From: Prostheceraeus crozeri
Lineage: Eukaryota > Platyhelminthes > Polycladida > Euryleptidae
Direction of reading: 5' to 3'
DNA length: 64,000 nt
Assembly: GCA_907163375.1 (NCBI GenBank)
Contig: CAJQUW010008964.1
Coordinates: forward strand, 896,501 to 960,500
Positions 49,641 through 62,249 of this stretch are shown piece by piece; the stretch's first letter is position 1, and each line of letters starts with the position of its first letter. The position numbers were made by a program, and so were the translations under genes. Below the pieces are notes generated by a model. That model searched no databases, was not told where the DNA came from, and saw only the letters and a program-made list of their open reading frames with translations.

Positions 49641-50047
49641 TCAGTGGGCAGTTGCATCGTTCGATGGATTTGTTTTTCTAACGGTAGAACATTTTTATTC
49701 ACTAAATCTCTCTTTGTGTCTCAGTATCGACCTTAAAAAATGTTCTCTTGCTAAAATTCATAAGTTGAACAATTTCAGCTGTTGTCATCTTCATTACTGA
49801 AAACCCAAAAGTCTCTACTGTAAGCCATCTTTTCTTTAGTTTCCATTATTATTCTTTTTCAATTTTGTTACTCAATTTTGCTGCTTTCATTTCGCTAGCC
49901 GTGTAAGCATGTTTGAGCACAATTAGCTTTCAGAGTTTTGTATTACCAATGCAACTTATGTGCATAACGCAACATTATTTATTGTTATTATTTTTATTAT
50001 ACAACATTATGTGTAACAACAGGATGAAACAATGCCAATGTTGTTAA
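49641..50047. other. Non-coding stretch
   Basis: A/T-rich, no gene or repeat recognised. Confidence 0.4.
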
Positions 50048-50557
50048 ATGACGCATTATCTGTTTTATCATATAAACGAGAAGAGACCAAATGAGAATTC
50101 ATCCTGCAATAACTCGCGCTGCAAAACCTGCGCCATGCTCTCAACTGAAACTGAAGTGTTATCGCCTATCACTGAACTTTCTTATAACATCAAAGCTGCT
50201 AAAACAACATGCACATCATCAAACATCATTTATGGTCTAAGTTTTCGCAATTGTAATTTTTTATATGTAGGAGAAACCCAAAGAAGTTTGAGAGAAAGAA
50301 TGACAGAACATCGATTTGACGTCCGCCATGGAGATGAAGAAAGGGTGGTTTCTCATAATTGTATAAAACATCAACACCTGGAAGAAGATTTAAGGGTGAC
50401 AATACTGAAAGAAATAAAAGGAAATGATCAACAACGAAAGGTGGAGGAACTAAAATTCATTAGCCAACTAATGACTGACTGGCCTCATGGCCTTAATATG
50501 CAGCATGTGCTACAGAGGTCAGCGATCTATGAACCTAAATCTCCTACTTCCCTATGA
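50048..50557 (+). mobile_element. Penelope-like element 3' fragment: GIY-YIG endonuclease domain
   Basis: A Cys-rich linker (SSCNNSRCKTCAML) precedes IIYGLSFRNCNFLYVGETQR, SLRERMTEHRFDVRHG and SHNCIKHQH, the GIY-YIG nuclease of Penelope/Poseidon retroelements. The tail ends WPHGLNMQHVL. No reverse transcriptase is found upstream, so this is a 5'-truncated copy, as is usual for the group. The frame is open over 169 codons, so the copy is fairly young. Confidence 0.85.
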
Positions 50558-51654
50558 CTTTTGTGATTTCTATTTTTATGATATAGAATATCTTGGAATA
50601 TATCTTAGAATATCTAGGTAGTCTATACATGCATATAATGGAATTTTTAAAACTGTTTGTCGTTTAAAATTGTAGGGACTAAATGTCCTCTTTTTATATT
50701 TCTCCTGATGAAGATTGGTCAATCTCTGTCATCTTGTTGCCAATTGAAATCAATTTTATAACGATGTCACCTGTTGACATTAGAAAGCAATTCAAAAGGT
50801 GACACACATCCCTGACTCTATCCTATCATTTGATGGGAACCATAGACTGCTATCTCCAATTTTAGGTGCATTAAATGATAGGTACAAATTGAATATCCTA
50901 TTCAATAGGTGTTGGATGTAGTGTAGGTCGATTAGGGTTCTGAATCAAGCAACGAATTTGGTAGCCACTTATTAATTTCGTTGAGAAAGATTTCTGACGG
51001 TCAACAATCCTGAGGTTCACATGCAGTGCAGGGCCAAATATGACGGCATCTTAATCTTCTTGATTTTTTAATTGCTATCAAGCTGTTATTATTGACAACA
51101 ATATTCAAATCAAGATGTCTTATATGACTATCACTATCTGTATTACTTGTTTTCAACCATTTCATCCAGCTAGTTGTCGGAAGTGAACAACAAAATTAGC
51201 AAAATGAATCAGTAACATCTTAAATGACATTTCATGGTAATATTATTCCTGAGCGTTAGAGGAATTGATTCATTGGTACAATGAATGTTCTTAACCAATT
51301 TAAAAACGATCTAGATTAGATTTACATGCATATACATGTACATGTATAATTGAAAGATGCCTGCCTATGCAATAAAAGCTCCATTCAAAATTGACTCATA
51401 ATATTTGCCATTGCGAAAAAAGTAATGCAGGAGTAATGTGGGAATAAGAACCAAGAGAATCCTTTTAACTAATTTTGAATAGATAGCGTCTAATCTTATC
51501 ATTGTCTTTCGGAATAAGAGTCATTGCGATGGTCCTTGGCCGCATAATTATCACATACTTATCGTATAAATAGTACTCTGACTCTTAGACGAATTTTTAT
51601 GTGACATGTTCTCTAACAATATATTTAAATTCATTCTCACTGCTTTAATTTTAG
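50558..51654. other. Non-coding stretch, possibly an intron
   Basis: No gene seen. Its 3' end is a good polypyrimidine tract and AG before the exon at 51655, so part of it may be intron of a host gene. Confidence 0.4.
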
Positions 51655-51825
51655 GAGGTGACGAATCTGCAGAAGGAGAATTCTGTTTTGAGGGAGCGCT
51701 TAGAGTTGCAGGAGATACAAAATTCCAACCTTAGATCGCATATTCGGACTATTCGGCAAAAAACGATCGGATTTATTCTCAATCTTATGGATACTTTAAA
51801 TCTTCAACAAGATTCTGAAGTATGA
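51655..51825 (+). CDS. Likely terminal coding exon of a host coiled-coil protein
   Basis: A strong acceptor (CTGCTTTAATTTTAG) opens a 56-codon frame to TGA at 51823-51825. The peptide is a clean heptad coiled coil (VTNLQKENSVLRERLELQE), then NLRSHIRTIRQKTIGFILNL and an end QQDSEV. The terminal S-E-V fits a class I PDZ-binding tail. Codon use looks coding and there is no resemblance to a transposon. The gene is not recognised, and upstream exons are outside or undetected. Confidence 0.5.
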   Translation, partial: EVTNLQKENSVLRERLELQEIQNSNLRSHIRTIRQKTIGFILNLMDTLNLQQDSEV

Positions 51826-54082
51826 TTTACTTGTTCCAATAATTACATGCCATCCAAAGAAACCGTTCAGTATTCCAAATTGTATTATATTGAAGCGCAC
51901 ACGTATGAATGTGGATAAAGTAATTCAAACCAATCAGATTTTGGTGGAAATTCAGTGACTATTTTTGATTGCAATGTTCCTTTTATTTAATGTTTTCATT
52001 TCGTCATTATTTCATTGTAATCATGCAGGCATGATTTCGCAATAAGCAGACTTGCATTTTTAGTGCCTCTATCAATTAGTTAAGAGCAGTTCACTAAGAA
52101 TAGACATTTAAAGCTACATACAACTCCAAAAGTAACTCTCTAAATAATTTCAATTCTGATTGATAGGCATTTCCGCTGTGGTCAACAGAGAGTAGACCTT
52201 TTAAGTTGAGTCTTGCGACATCAAAAGGATCTAGGAGTTTTACACCGATTAACTGTCTCATTTGTTTGAACATTTCATGTTGTTGAATTTTATTAATTTA
52301 TGTTGTCTGAATCCTTGAAGTTGAAATGACTGAATCGATAATAGATCTATTTTATAGACGAAATCAACTTGAAAATACATACTACTAAACAGTATTTTTC
52401 AGTATTATAAACATACCACTAACTTTTATCATAGAAAACCGTTTCATGGACTTAACACGTTCAGTGTACTCGCCGTCTCTAATGAATACGCTTTCTACAA
52501 GCTCATCCATTATACTCTTCGCCCGCAGAAAGTAACAAAATAAAGTGATTTCCGACCAACTTTTGCTTATTTTGTCGTGCCTGCATGTCGATTGAGGATT
52601 TATCATATTTTGTATTACATGTTCCAAGATTTTCTTTTTTAAGGGTTCTTGATAAGAGGCAGAGTAGATATTATGCTACTTATCTAAGAGATACTGTCGA
52701 AATCATTTGAGACGCAAAATCTTGCCTTCAATGTACGTCTAAAAAATTTACATGTGAATAAATATGTGTAATCCGGTTGCATTGAGACAGGAATCTGATC
52801 ATCTTCATAGCAAAACGACATAATCAGCTTCTTCTTTCAGATATCTCAAATTCTTATATTTGCGCACTTCTTTCACTTTTCAGGTGAATGTCCAGATGCA
52901 TTGAGCAATTTAAGCTCTACATTGCTTAGCATTCGCAGACGTTGTGCTTCGTATTACTAATGCTCTTTAATACGGGTCAGAATGGCCCAAAACTAGCTTC
53001 TTGAATTGATGAACAAACTGATGAGCAACACAAAAACTGCTCTACAAGAGGACAAGGGTACGTCAACAACTGCGAGGAAAAACCCAATAGGAACAATTCC
53101 AGCAGCAGTTTAGAGACTTGGACTATCGGAAAACTAGCGATTAATTAGACGGACTAGCGGTGTAATAACCCGCTTTTTAAATGACAATCCAAGTCGCTAG
53201 AGGGCCGCTAGGATTTTTCCAGGTGGGAAGTGCTGAGATTGTTCGATTGAGCAATTTTTCTTATCTGCGCCCACGCGAAATGTATTAAGTATTTAATTAT
53301 CACCATTTCGCAAATAGAATTAATGAAGCATATGCTGTCAATGATATGACATCGCTGTGCGTCATCTTCCGACCGGATAAAATCGCACGACTCGGGGACT
53401 TCAAAGCTGACGCGGAAGCTGATCCCATATAATTGAATGCATCGACTTCAACAGCAGTCATCCAACAGCAACGATTTGCTCAGTCTCAAACGCATATCGC
53501 TACAGTGATGTTTGAAAAGTCGTGCTAATGTCAAACTATTATTAGACTTATTACAAACATGAAGAGTTCAATTAATATATATAATGTCAAATTGTGGAGG
53601 AACCTTCGTCTATTGATGCAACCGTCCTTAACCTTTCAAAGCAAAAGATTTTATTGTTCATTAGTACGTACGCAGTAATGACTTGAAGCTGATTCTCAAA
53701 GTTTTTGAATTTCGCTTCAAATCATGAAAAATTGAGAACAAATTTTGTATAATGTTTAGTGTACCTAATGAGTGGTGATTTCAGTTCGTTTATAGTGTAT
53801 AAAATTTGATGAACATGAGTTGGTGTCCTGGGATCCTGATGATAGAATCTACATGTATAATGATCATCCGCAAAGTTGAAAAAAAGCATGTCCTGCCATT
53901 AAAAAATGCACTTAACTTCTTAACACTTGACCAAATAGCATTCAGATAGCATTCTTAGAGAGCATCGAATATGAATTTATAATAATTGAGCGCTCTAGTC
54001 ATAAGTGATATTTTTTACTCGACGCATGTCAGTGTTTCAACTGTAGGAGAAAAATATCATACGCTATTTAGCACTGTTTAAT
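51826..54082. other. Non-coding host DNA
   Basis: No convincing gene. An 80-codon minus-strand frame at 52385-52627 has no motif. No repeats stand out. Confidence 0.4.
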
Positions 54083-55000
54083 TAACCCTCAGAGACCTGA
54101 GGGGGTCCACTTTTTATTTGGCAAGTTATGATTAAATCGAGTCCATGTAAAATCTTTATTTTTGACACTTTATGTGTGTATGATATTTCATCAAAATCGA
54201 ATTACAATAACTAAGGGAACAGGGTCCCGGGGTCCACTGGACCCCCCCCTCAGGTCTCAGAGGGTGTAGAAATTCCCATAACAAAAAATTTACTATCAGA
54301 TGAAAAATAATTTTGTGCATGTCCACGATGATGCATGATGAGTGAAATTCATTTATTCAATGTTTACATCATGCTCGTGCATGTGCGTCATGCTAGAAGA
54401 TCGCAAAATGTGAATATTTTGCTTTCGCACATGATCCTGCATGACTGGTTGGCCTACATGAACAAATCAGCATAAATCAATGTTCAAAATGAAAGCTTTC
54501 ATGATATTCATAGTTCAACACTAAAAACAGACTGTTGGCAAACTTTTCACAGCAGTAATTGATGAGTTTGAGATCTCCACAGCTGTTTTGAGAGTCTTAA
54601 AATGCTGCAATTATGGCCAAGTTTAGGCCTATTTCCGATTAGCATGAAAAAGTTGAAAAATTGCTAGATGTGAGGGTCATGCTGCATAGGATAAATCAAT
54701 TTCATCAAAATCATCTATCTGAGGCTATATGGTGACAGCAAACATCGTAAAACCTCCTCTTAGTACAACTGATAGTGTGCTAATTGTCATTGAATTTCAA
54801 AACATCACATTTTCACATGTGTTTACTGAGACGCCTGAAAGACACACAAAGGATCAGCTTTATCGACTTGCAACACGTAAACATCATTGTTTTACTTAAA
54901 ACCAACTTTCCTAATGATTTGAAATCGATTTAAGCAGGCAAACTAAGAATTTGTAAAAGGGGTCCACTGGACCCCCTCAGGTCTCAGAGGGTGTGAAAAA
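54083..55000. repeat. piggyBac-like end and inverted GGTCC repeats
   Basis: TTAACCCTCAGAGACCTGAG at 54083 looks like a TTAA target plus piggyBac-type terminus. Inverted copies of the same string (CCCCCTCAGGTCTCAGAGGG) occur near 54247-54268 and 54972-54993, each preceded by GGGGTCCACTGGACCCC. No TTAA follows them, so the far end is uncertain. Confidence 0.4.
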
Positions 55001-55851
55001 GTCTCACTCTCAATAAACCTATCGTGAAATGACAGCATATTTTGTGCATGTCTATTTATGTGCGCTTATATGAATCAAACACGTAGATTGTTGACACCTG
55101 ACTAAATTGTTGAAATGAGCCAGAAATTCATTTTCATTTGGTTATTGATTGTGTAATTGCAACTGAATTAAACAGTCCAACTAGTAGTATACCTTAAATT
55201 TTCTAAATCAATATTGCTATCATGCTGACATGTCTTTCAACAATTGATGTTCGTCTTTCCAACGTCTTTGTCAAATGTTATAGGCTTGCAGGCCAGGAAA
55301 ACCAGAACACGCCGTACCTATTGTCTATGGCATTTATTACTCTGTATTTTATAAATCATATCATTTGAACGATGTACATAATTTTGCAAATACAGAAGCT
55401 TTTGGAAATTGAATTTGCACTTCTCAATTGATTCCAAGTGGAGCACATACCTTGTTGTCAAATCTAATTTTCTTCCGAAATCGCATCCCTTCTTTCAGTT
55501 TATGTCAGTCTTTGTCTTTGAGAAACAAAAATGCTTATTTGCATGCAAAATATTGAAGTGCATGATGCTTCTATAGGAACTCGACATTATCACTGCGAAG
55601 AAATTCTTTGCAGTATATTATCATTAGTCTAAAAATGTGCCGGATGCCTTTCAGACATATTCAAGCATATAGGCCTAGGCTATGCAGCCTACAGCTATCA
55701 AGTAATGTCATGTAATATAGCCACCAATATATTAATTATACATTTCCAAACTGGTATTGGATTGATAAATTTCCTCGAAAAAATTCACTTTTCTGAACCT
55801 CGATTCAATAAAAATGTTGTGGGGACACAATACCATCACGGTTTCAATTAG
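55001..55851. other. Non-coding host DNA
   Basis: No gene or repeat recognised. Confidence 0.4.
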
Positions 55852-56885
55852 TTAAGTCAAGAGTGGGTATTTCAACAGAAGTTTTTTCTCATACAGAGTT
55901 GACAGGCAGGAGGCAACATCCTTACCATGTGACATAATCAAACGAGCGCACTCATCGCCGAGATCAGTTGAGGGTAAATTGACTTCCGCAGGAAGACATT
56001 TCAGACTCCTCAAGCTTTTTTCGTTGAAATCTTTGATCCGTTTGAGCAGCATGTGACACTTCTTTACCATCATCGATGCAAGGAACGGCGTGAATCGAAT
56101 CACCACACTGTGGAGAATGAATTCACTCAATCGTTCCTTGTCGTTCTGTATGCGCTGAAGATCTGTTTCGTTAGCCTCACATAAATCAGTGTACAGAGTA
56201 GGAATGTTCTTTGAGTAAACCAACTCATTAGATTTGCAAGCAAATGTGCGAAGAGTGTTTTCGTTTGAAAATGCAGCTGTGTTTCCGTTGACAACACAGC
56301 TGTGTGACCAAGTCGCATCAGTAGCTTCGAAATCAGCTCCAGTAGCAGCTGCAACACATCATCATGCATACTTCCAGTGACAGATTGCACTTTTCGTGTG
56401 AAGTCACGAATGGGCCTCGTATGAGTTGCGAATTGCTCCGAGTCTAATGGATCTTTCATATACATCAATTCTTTCAACTGGCTGTCTTCGGCATCAAAGC
56501 GTACAAGTTTCTGAACAACTGGAAACTGGTGACAGACTGGTTTGCAACAGCGAGATACAGGCTCAAAAATCTCGTTTCGCAATAATTCGGAATTTTGTTT
56601 ACGTGGAGGATTTCACTGCATTGCTTAAGCAACGAGCGAACTTTTGGTCGCTTTTCAACAAATTTCGAGAGAGCATCAACAAGTGTGATAAACTGCTTCA
56701 AAAAATCAAACTTCCTTATCACCTATTTGCTGAATAGATTACTTCTGACAACTGCACCCGTCAACGTTTATCATGTTTATGGAATTTCTCTTCATCTTTG
56801 AAACGAAACCGTCCCTGACATCGTAACGCAATTGTCTGTCATTACATGAACTAAATCCAAGTGATTCAACGAGAATTCTTCCATG
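55852..56885 (-). pseudogene. Decayed hAT-like transposase fragment
   Basis: Minus-strand pieces in order: NHLDLVHVMTDNCVTMSG near 56860-56800, KFVEKRPKVRSLLKQCSE near 56680-56620, then ETRFLSLYLAVANQS near 56580-56540, and a long helical tail to 55852. The run of a D-N-C strand, a loop of KRxxLL type and a TRxLS-like motif resembles hAT transposases. Stops and frameshifts interrupt it. The upstream end is cut by the terminal repeat at 56890. Confidence 0.45.
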
Positions 56886-57734
56886 ACACCAGGGCCCAAA
56901 TTCTCGAATCGCGATAGGGATAAGGATTTCCATATCCTGAGACTGGTCGCGCGCTTATTCTTATCTCTTTTATCTAATTCTCGATACAGTCTTAAGGTGC
57001 GTTTACACATGAAACTTTATTGCTGCCACCTAAATTGCACGTGTAAACGCTTCTGACACTCGTCTGACACTAGATTGCTGACATTTTTAAAAGTTGCTGC
57101 AACCGAGTGTCAGTAAAAATATTGCACGTGTAAACGGCTCCTGACACTTTCTGAAAAGTGGCTGCCACAAGTGTCACGGCAGTTGAACGAGGCGCAACTT
57201 TTAGCTGACACTTTTACCGACACTCACATGTGACACGACCGTGATCGGAACACAGAAACCTGACTTCTTCGAGGCTGGATTTGGTCTTGCTTTTTTCATT
57301 ATCGCATGTCATTAAATTACTAATGATGTGCTAATATGCACAGTTCATCCATACATATTTTCTGCTTTTGCTACTGTGCACTATTGTGCATGCAGTTAAC
57401 ATCAATTTCAGCTTCATTTTGCTAGGACAGAATTGATTTTCCTGACTGTCATTATACAAGAAACTCAACCGGCTTGTGGGAGTATTGAGCATTGTCTGAC
57501 CTGAAATTCTTCACCACAGACATGAGTGGGAATTTAATCGTCGACTTTGCAGTCGTGTATCGGTGCTAGGCCGCTTGACAACCGGTCAATAGATAAAAGC
57601 ATCAGCAGGTGGGACTCATCTTTCTCGAGTAAAATGAATCACTGATTGATTGGTTATTATGTTGACATCGACATCGGCAGATTTATCCAACATTCAGCAA
57701 AACATCTTGTGAAACGATGATCGCTGGTTCAACG

Positions 57735-58085
57735 ATGAATGAGAATGAAATGACACATACAAAGTGTGAGTGGACATGAGCATTAACCGATAAACTGATC
57801 TGTGAATACGAACTGCATCCGTGTTTGTGGAACGTCCACAATCATGAATATCGCGACAAAATAAGGAACGTCGAAGCATGGAAGAAGATTGCCGGAAAAT
57901 TTAAATGGAAGTCAAAGAGGTTCAGCGAAAAATGCACAACCTCAGGACTCAGTTCCACAACGAACTCAAAAAGCAAAAATATCTAAAGTCTGGGAGTGGT
58001 GCCGGCGACAAATTCATCACGAAATGGCCGTTTTACGAGGTTATATTGCACATTATTATGGACAGTCAGTTGGAGAATTGATGAT
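57735..58085 (+). pseudogene. MADF-domain companion protein of the Harbinger element
   Basis: LICEYELHPCLWNVHNHEYR, then VEAWKKIAGKFKW, then QRKMHNLRTQFHNELKKQK, then KWPFYEVILHI give the order of a MADF (Myb/SANT-like) DNA-binding domain. A frameshift near 57916 and a stop near 57777 interrupt it. Harbinger elements normally carry such a second protein. Confidence 0.65.
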
Positions 58086-58546
58086 AATGTTGCTTTATAT
58101 AATATAGATTTTATAGCCGTCATTGTATCCATCTAACAGTAAAGGCTTATTGTCAATTCTACCTTTCTTTTCTTCCAAAAACGATCTATTGTTTTGAAGC
58201 ACACAATTGCCAAAATTATTCAGCAATAATGCTCCAGTAGAAAATCTACAATTAGACTGTTACATCAACTCAATACAGGCTATTTTCGTATTTCAGTTCT
58301 GTTTCTATGTCATTTAATAGTTGCACATAGGGCCTATAGCAACTAAAGAAACATAAATGAATAATAATAGTTTTCAAAGAATCATAATTGGGTTCTCCAT
58401 ATTGTCAAAATACTGTACATAGATGACGCTGAGAGACAATTGTTAAAGAAAATCAATAGAAAACAAATTAGATAGCACAGCTGTTTTCTTTGTACGAGTA
58501 ATGAAGCATGAAATGAATAGCTTTCTTGTCAAAGTTAAAATTCATG

Positions 58547-58873
58547 TCAGATAAATTTATACTGCCTCGAAATTTCACCATCGGGTGTCATGAAGAAATC
58601 TCGAAATTCATCTCGTGTTGTTTTTGCAGAATCCGCAATATTGTTGCTGCAGCTTCTTTCAATTGGCAGCATGTTTGCTTCAGGCATTCCCATCATTCGC
58701 CAAGAACCGTCTTTAATTGAACCATTTCCAAAGTTCTCTGTGTCAAATGAATCTTTTGGAGCATACCTCTTCGCCGATTCTTTCTTCGTCATAAGATAGT
58801 TGTGCAGTACACAAGAAGCCAGTACAGTTATATTTAACCATATTCGCCGTTCACGCTTTGTTTTCTTCGTCAA
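58547..58873 (-). pseudogene. C-terminal end of the Harbinger DDE transposase
   Basis: NITVLASCVLHNYLMTKKE is the distal helix typical of DDE_4-type Harbinger transposases. The catalytic core is absent, so the copy is internally deleted. Confidence 0.6.
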
Positions 58874-59219
58874 GATGTATGCAGTAACTGCTGCAGCTGT
58901 TCGCTTTCAGTGTAAACGGCTTCTGCAATCTCCACCAATTTTCTGACTCATTGATGAAGTGTCAGTAGCAATTTTTCCTCGAGTGTCAGCAACTTTTTAG
59001 TGTCAAGTGTAAACGGCCTCTGCCATCTGATTGCAGGTGGCAGCAATAAAGTGTCAGCAATAAAGTGTCACGTGCAAACGCGCTTTTAGAGTTATCCGAG
59101 CTGAGCTGATGTCAAATGCCAAAATGACGTCAATCGTCATAGGAACGTATTGATGATAATCTATTTTAGACGTTGAGCTAAAAGCGTGTGAAGCGAAGAT
59201 CTGTCGGTATTAACAGTGA

Positions 59220-60574
59220 TTGTTCTCCATAGTCAGTGATGGTCAATTTGCTGGCGCCAGCAGGTTTTTTGCTGGCTGCTGGCATTTTCACCTGCGATAC
59301 TGGCGCCAGCAATTTTTTTATTTAAAATATTTTGCACATTTGCGCAATTTACGCACATTAAAAATATTACGCAAATGCTCAATTTTATTTATGTATTTTG
59401 TTATGTCGAATTTGACTCACACAGTACGCTCAAACAAGTTGCCGTTCAATCTTTCAACAATGCTTTCAACATCTTAAAAGATCATCATCATGATATCTGC
59501 AGACATTGTCAATTTAAAGATGTTAATTTCGGATTTTGTCTGCTGAAATTATATCTTACAAAAAATTAAAACGTGAACATACATTTACTACTATGACATG
59601 GAAGCAAGTGATGGAGTTCCTCCTATCTAACTACTGAATTACAAACTGGAAGTTTTAATCGCTGATAGGCGAGAAAATGAAAACGCAACACAAATTCGTG
59701 TTTGTATATAACATGTAGGCCCTACAATTATACATATTTGCATGAAATTTTATTACAAGTGATATCTACATTTAAGCATCCTCCAACTAGCAATCAAGCA
59801 CAACGACTTCCTCTTTTAGATCTCACTTTCAATACTACTTCCAAGTACTAATTCACAGTTCATTATTCGCTCAAAGTTGTAGGGAAGAAACAGTTGGTCA
59901 AACTTCCATCAAAAAGATTCGTACGTAACCTGCTGTGGAGCAGACGGTCCATTGAAAATTTTTCTTTCAGCAATCGCTTACGGGACTAACTTATTTTTTG
60001 ATGACGTCACTTAGTGCACAATGCACTAGAAATCACTCCGTATGATTTTCTGCTCCATGAGCCTGAATGTAGATCGAATGTAGATCATGTTTTTTCAAAC
60101 GCAATGTGTTTGCTATTCAGCAATACGGATTTTGCCCATTGAAGTCAACGATCGACAGATAATTGTCGAATACCAATTCTTTTAGATAATATGCATAATC
60201 TAAAATCGTTTGCAATTTGAAGCAATTCCATCTTTTGTTGAACACCGACAGAATCTTTCTAAAAATACATGTATACTATTATTCTCGCCAAGATACCAGT
60301 TACCGGTATTGCATGTAGTTCAATCTCTCCTCATGTTAACAAATTCATAACGTACAATTGACAACTTATCCACAGTTTCTCATCGTGAAAACTCAAGCGA
60401 AAACTGTATCATAACGAAGGAGAATCTTTACATGGATAACATACCGCATTCAGAACGACTCATACGGTATCTAATGGATTTATTATACTCTGACATTCTG
60501 CTGTGAAATGAAGCAAGAATTAATCGCTTAGCCAGGTAGTGACCAGGATAAGGGAATTCCTTATCTCACTGTTT
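59220..60574. other. Non-coding interior of the outer transposon
   Basis: Contains a perfect palindrome TGCTGGCGCCAGCA near 59248 with a second TGGCGCCAGCA near 59301, reminiscent of a hAT-type end (CAGTGATGGTCAATTTG). No gene seen. Confidence 0.4.
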
Positions 60575-60681
60575 TCGTGATAACCCTATCCGCTTTCGAG
60601 AATTGAATGACTCAACAACTTTCTCAGGAGGCGAGGACAGTATCCGGATAGGGGTTATCGCGTTTCGAGAATTCGGGCTCA

Positions 60682-61486
60682 GGACCCGAATTTCGATCCC
60701 ATTCGAACCATTTCGTACTGGTTCGAAATTTCGTACCTAGTGGTCACCCAGAATTAGAAAGTATAAGTAGGTGCTTCAAAATTTATGCAACGTTCATTTT
60801 GCAGGCCTACTTTTGAAAGGCAAGCGCACACTAAAATTGTTGTTTAATTCAACAATTGCTATTTGTTGCACTGATGTCCCAGTAAACGAAAACAGCATGA
60901 CAAAACAATAATCTAGTTTTACGATTTATTACTGTCATAATATTGATGAAATCAGTGCTATCACTATCATACAGATGTACATCTACAGAATCAAAATGAA
61001 ATTTAGAATTACCATTTTGGAGGAATTTAGGAATTTAGGATTTTACCATCTCCGTTTCGCTACTCGACAGAAGTCGCTGTGTAGCTCTGGAGTCAGTGAT
61101 TGCATCAGAATTCCTGTAGCACCGGAATGGAGTTTTTCAACTTCAATACAAATGCGCTGACCTCCATGAACAACACACAGCAAAAACAGAATCAGTCTAT
61201 TTTTGAATTAAATTTGCATTTCAACAGCAATGCATGTAAGTCACCTCTTCTAACAAAGATATAAAAAGCCTATGCGCCATGTTCAATAATCTAGATTTAG
61301 TGCAGGCTAGCTTAGGCTGCTTAACAATTATACATTTAATGATCGGTTAAATTCAGTTAATTGATGCAAATCTTTAGCTTATGAAATGCATATTTTCTTG
61401 AAAAATGCGCTTCGATGATGCAGGTCTAATTCTTCAGAATCTTGTTTTGGGTTTTAATGCCTGCATTGTGGGATTGGGACGTATTT
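60682..61486. other. Non-coding stretch
   Basis: Short inverted string CGAACCATTTCGTACTGGTTCG near 60705 in overlapping halves; otherwise nothing recognised. Confidence 0.35.
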
Positions 61487-62190
61487 ACCGTATTCCCTCT
61501 AATAAACGCCGCGGCGTTTAATTACGATCGCCTACTTTTAAGTGCGGCGGGTATTACAGGGCGGCATTTATTAAAATGTACGATTTTCCACATGACATTT
61601 TCAAAATTGAGTCCAGTAGTAACGATAGGTGTAGAACCTTAACGGAAAATTGTCTTCAAGAGCTGAAAACTCATATAGCAGACTTCTTGCTGCATAACCG
61701 ATTTATTCATTGTCAGCAAGGCGTGGTGCATCGACGGTGACTGAACGTAGCATGAGACTAATTTCTTGGAATAATCGATCCCTATATTTGCGGTTTCCCT
61801 TCCATGGTCACTTTGAAAGCAGGGCTCTCACTCACACAAAACTTGAGCGTGATGAGGCGACTCGTTGCTCGGCGGTACGGAAGAGCAACAGCCAGAGACA
61901 AGAGTCCCGCTCCTGACTCTGACAACCACCATTAGGTAACAACTTGCAAGCAAGTTGTTTTTTTAGAAAATGAAGAGTACTATGCTTTTACTATGTGACT
62001 TATTCTATCACGAAATATTCTGCGCCACCAGGCATGTCATTATGCATTCCAGTGTCGTTTGATACTGTTTTTCTTTGTTTTTTAGCTCAATAGATGTTAC
62101 ATGTACCACAGCTATGTCATTATTTTTTAGTTTTCCTGATATTAGAGGTGCGGTGTTTATTAGAAGATGGCGTTTATCAAAGGAATACGG
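61487..62190. mobile_element. Interspersed repeat family, copy B, with terminal inverted repeats
   Basis: Begins CCGTATTCCCTCTAATAAAC and ends ...GGCGTTTATCAAAGGAATACGG, giving inverted ends of about 23 bp. Its body matches copy A at 20503-21190. No transposase frame. Superfamily not assigned. Confidence 0.6.
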
Positions 62191-62249
62191 CACATGAACA
62201 TGATGTATTAAGAATAACTGATCTTTGAATCCATTATTGCTCCAATCAT

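Larger units (their letters stand above)
56995..59085. mobile_element. PIF/Harbinger element, decayed
   Basis: Inverted ends AGGTGCGTTTACACATGAAA and AAGCGCGTTTGCACGTGACA, each followed by CTTTATTGCTG, flanked by TTA (56992-56994 and 59086-59088), the 3-bp duplication used by this superfamily. Subterminal GTGTAAACG motifs repeat. It encodes MADF-like and DDE fragments. Confidence 0.8.
56890..60681. mobile_element. DNA transposon with AATTCTCGAA ends, carrying a nested Harbinger element
   Basis: The left end AGGGCCCAAATTCTCGAATC and the right end, read inward from 60681, TGAGCCCGAATTCTCGAAAC are inverted, followed by CGCGATA on both sides. A second inverted AATTCTCGAAAGCGGATAGG lies at about 60575-60600. 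No own transposase is visible. The Harbinger element at 56995-59085 is inserted in it. Confidence 0.5.

Noticed and set aside
49340-49681. Plus-strand frame near 49.5 kb
   Set aside because: It is antisense to the Tc1-like transposase relic.
52385-52627. Minus-strand 80-codon frame as a possible host exon
   Set aside because: No clean splice sites on both sides and no recognisable motif.
54083-55000. Complete piggyBac element
   Set aside because: Only the left end has TTAA; the inverted copies lack it and no transposase is present.
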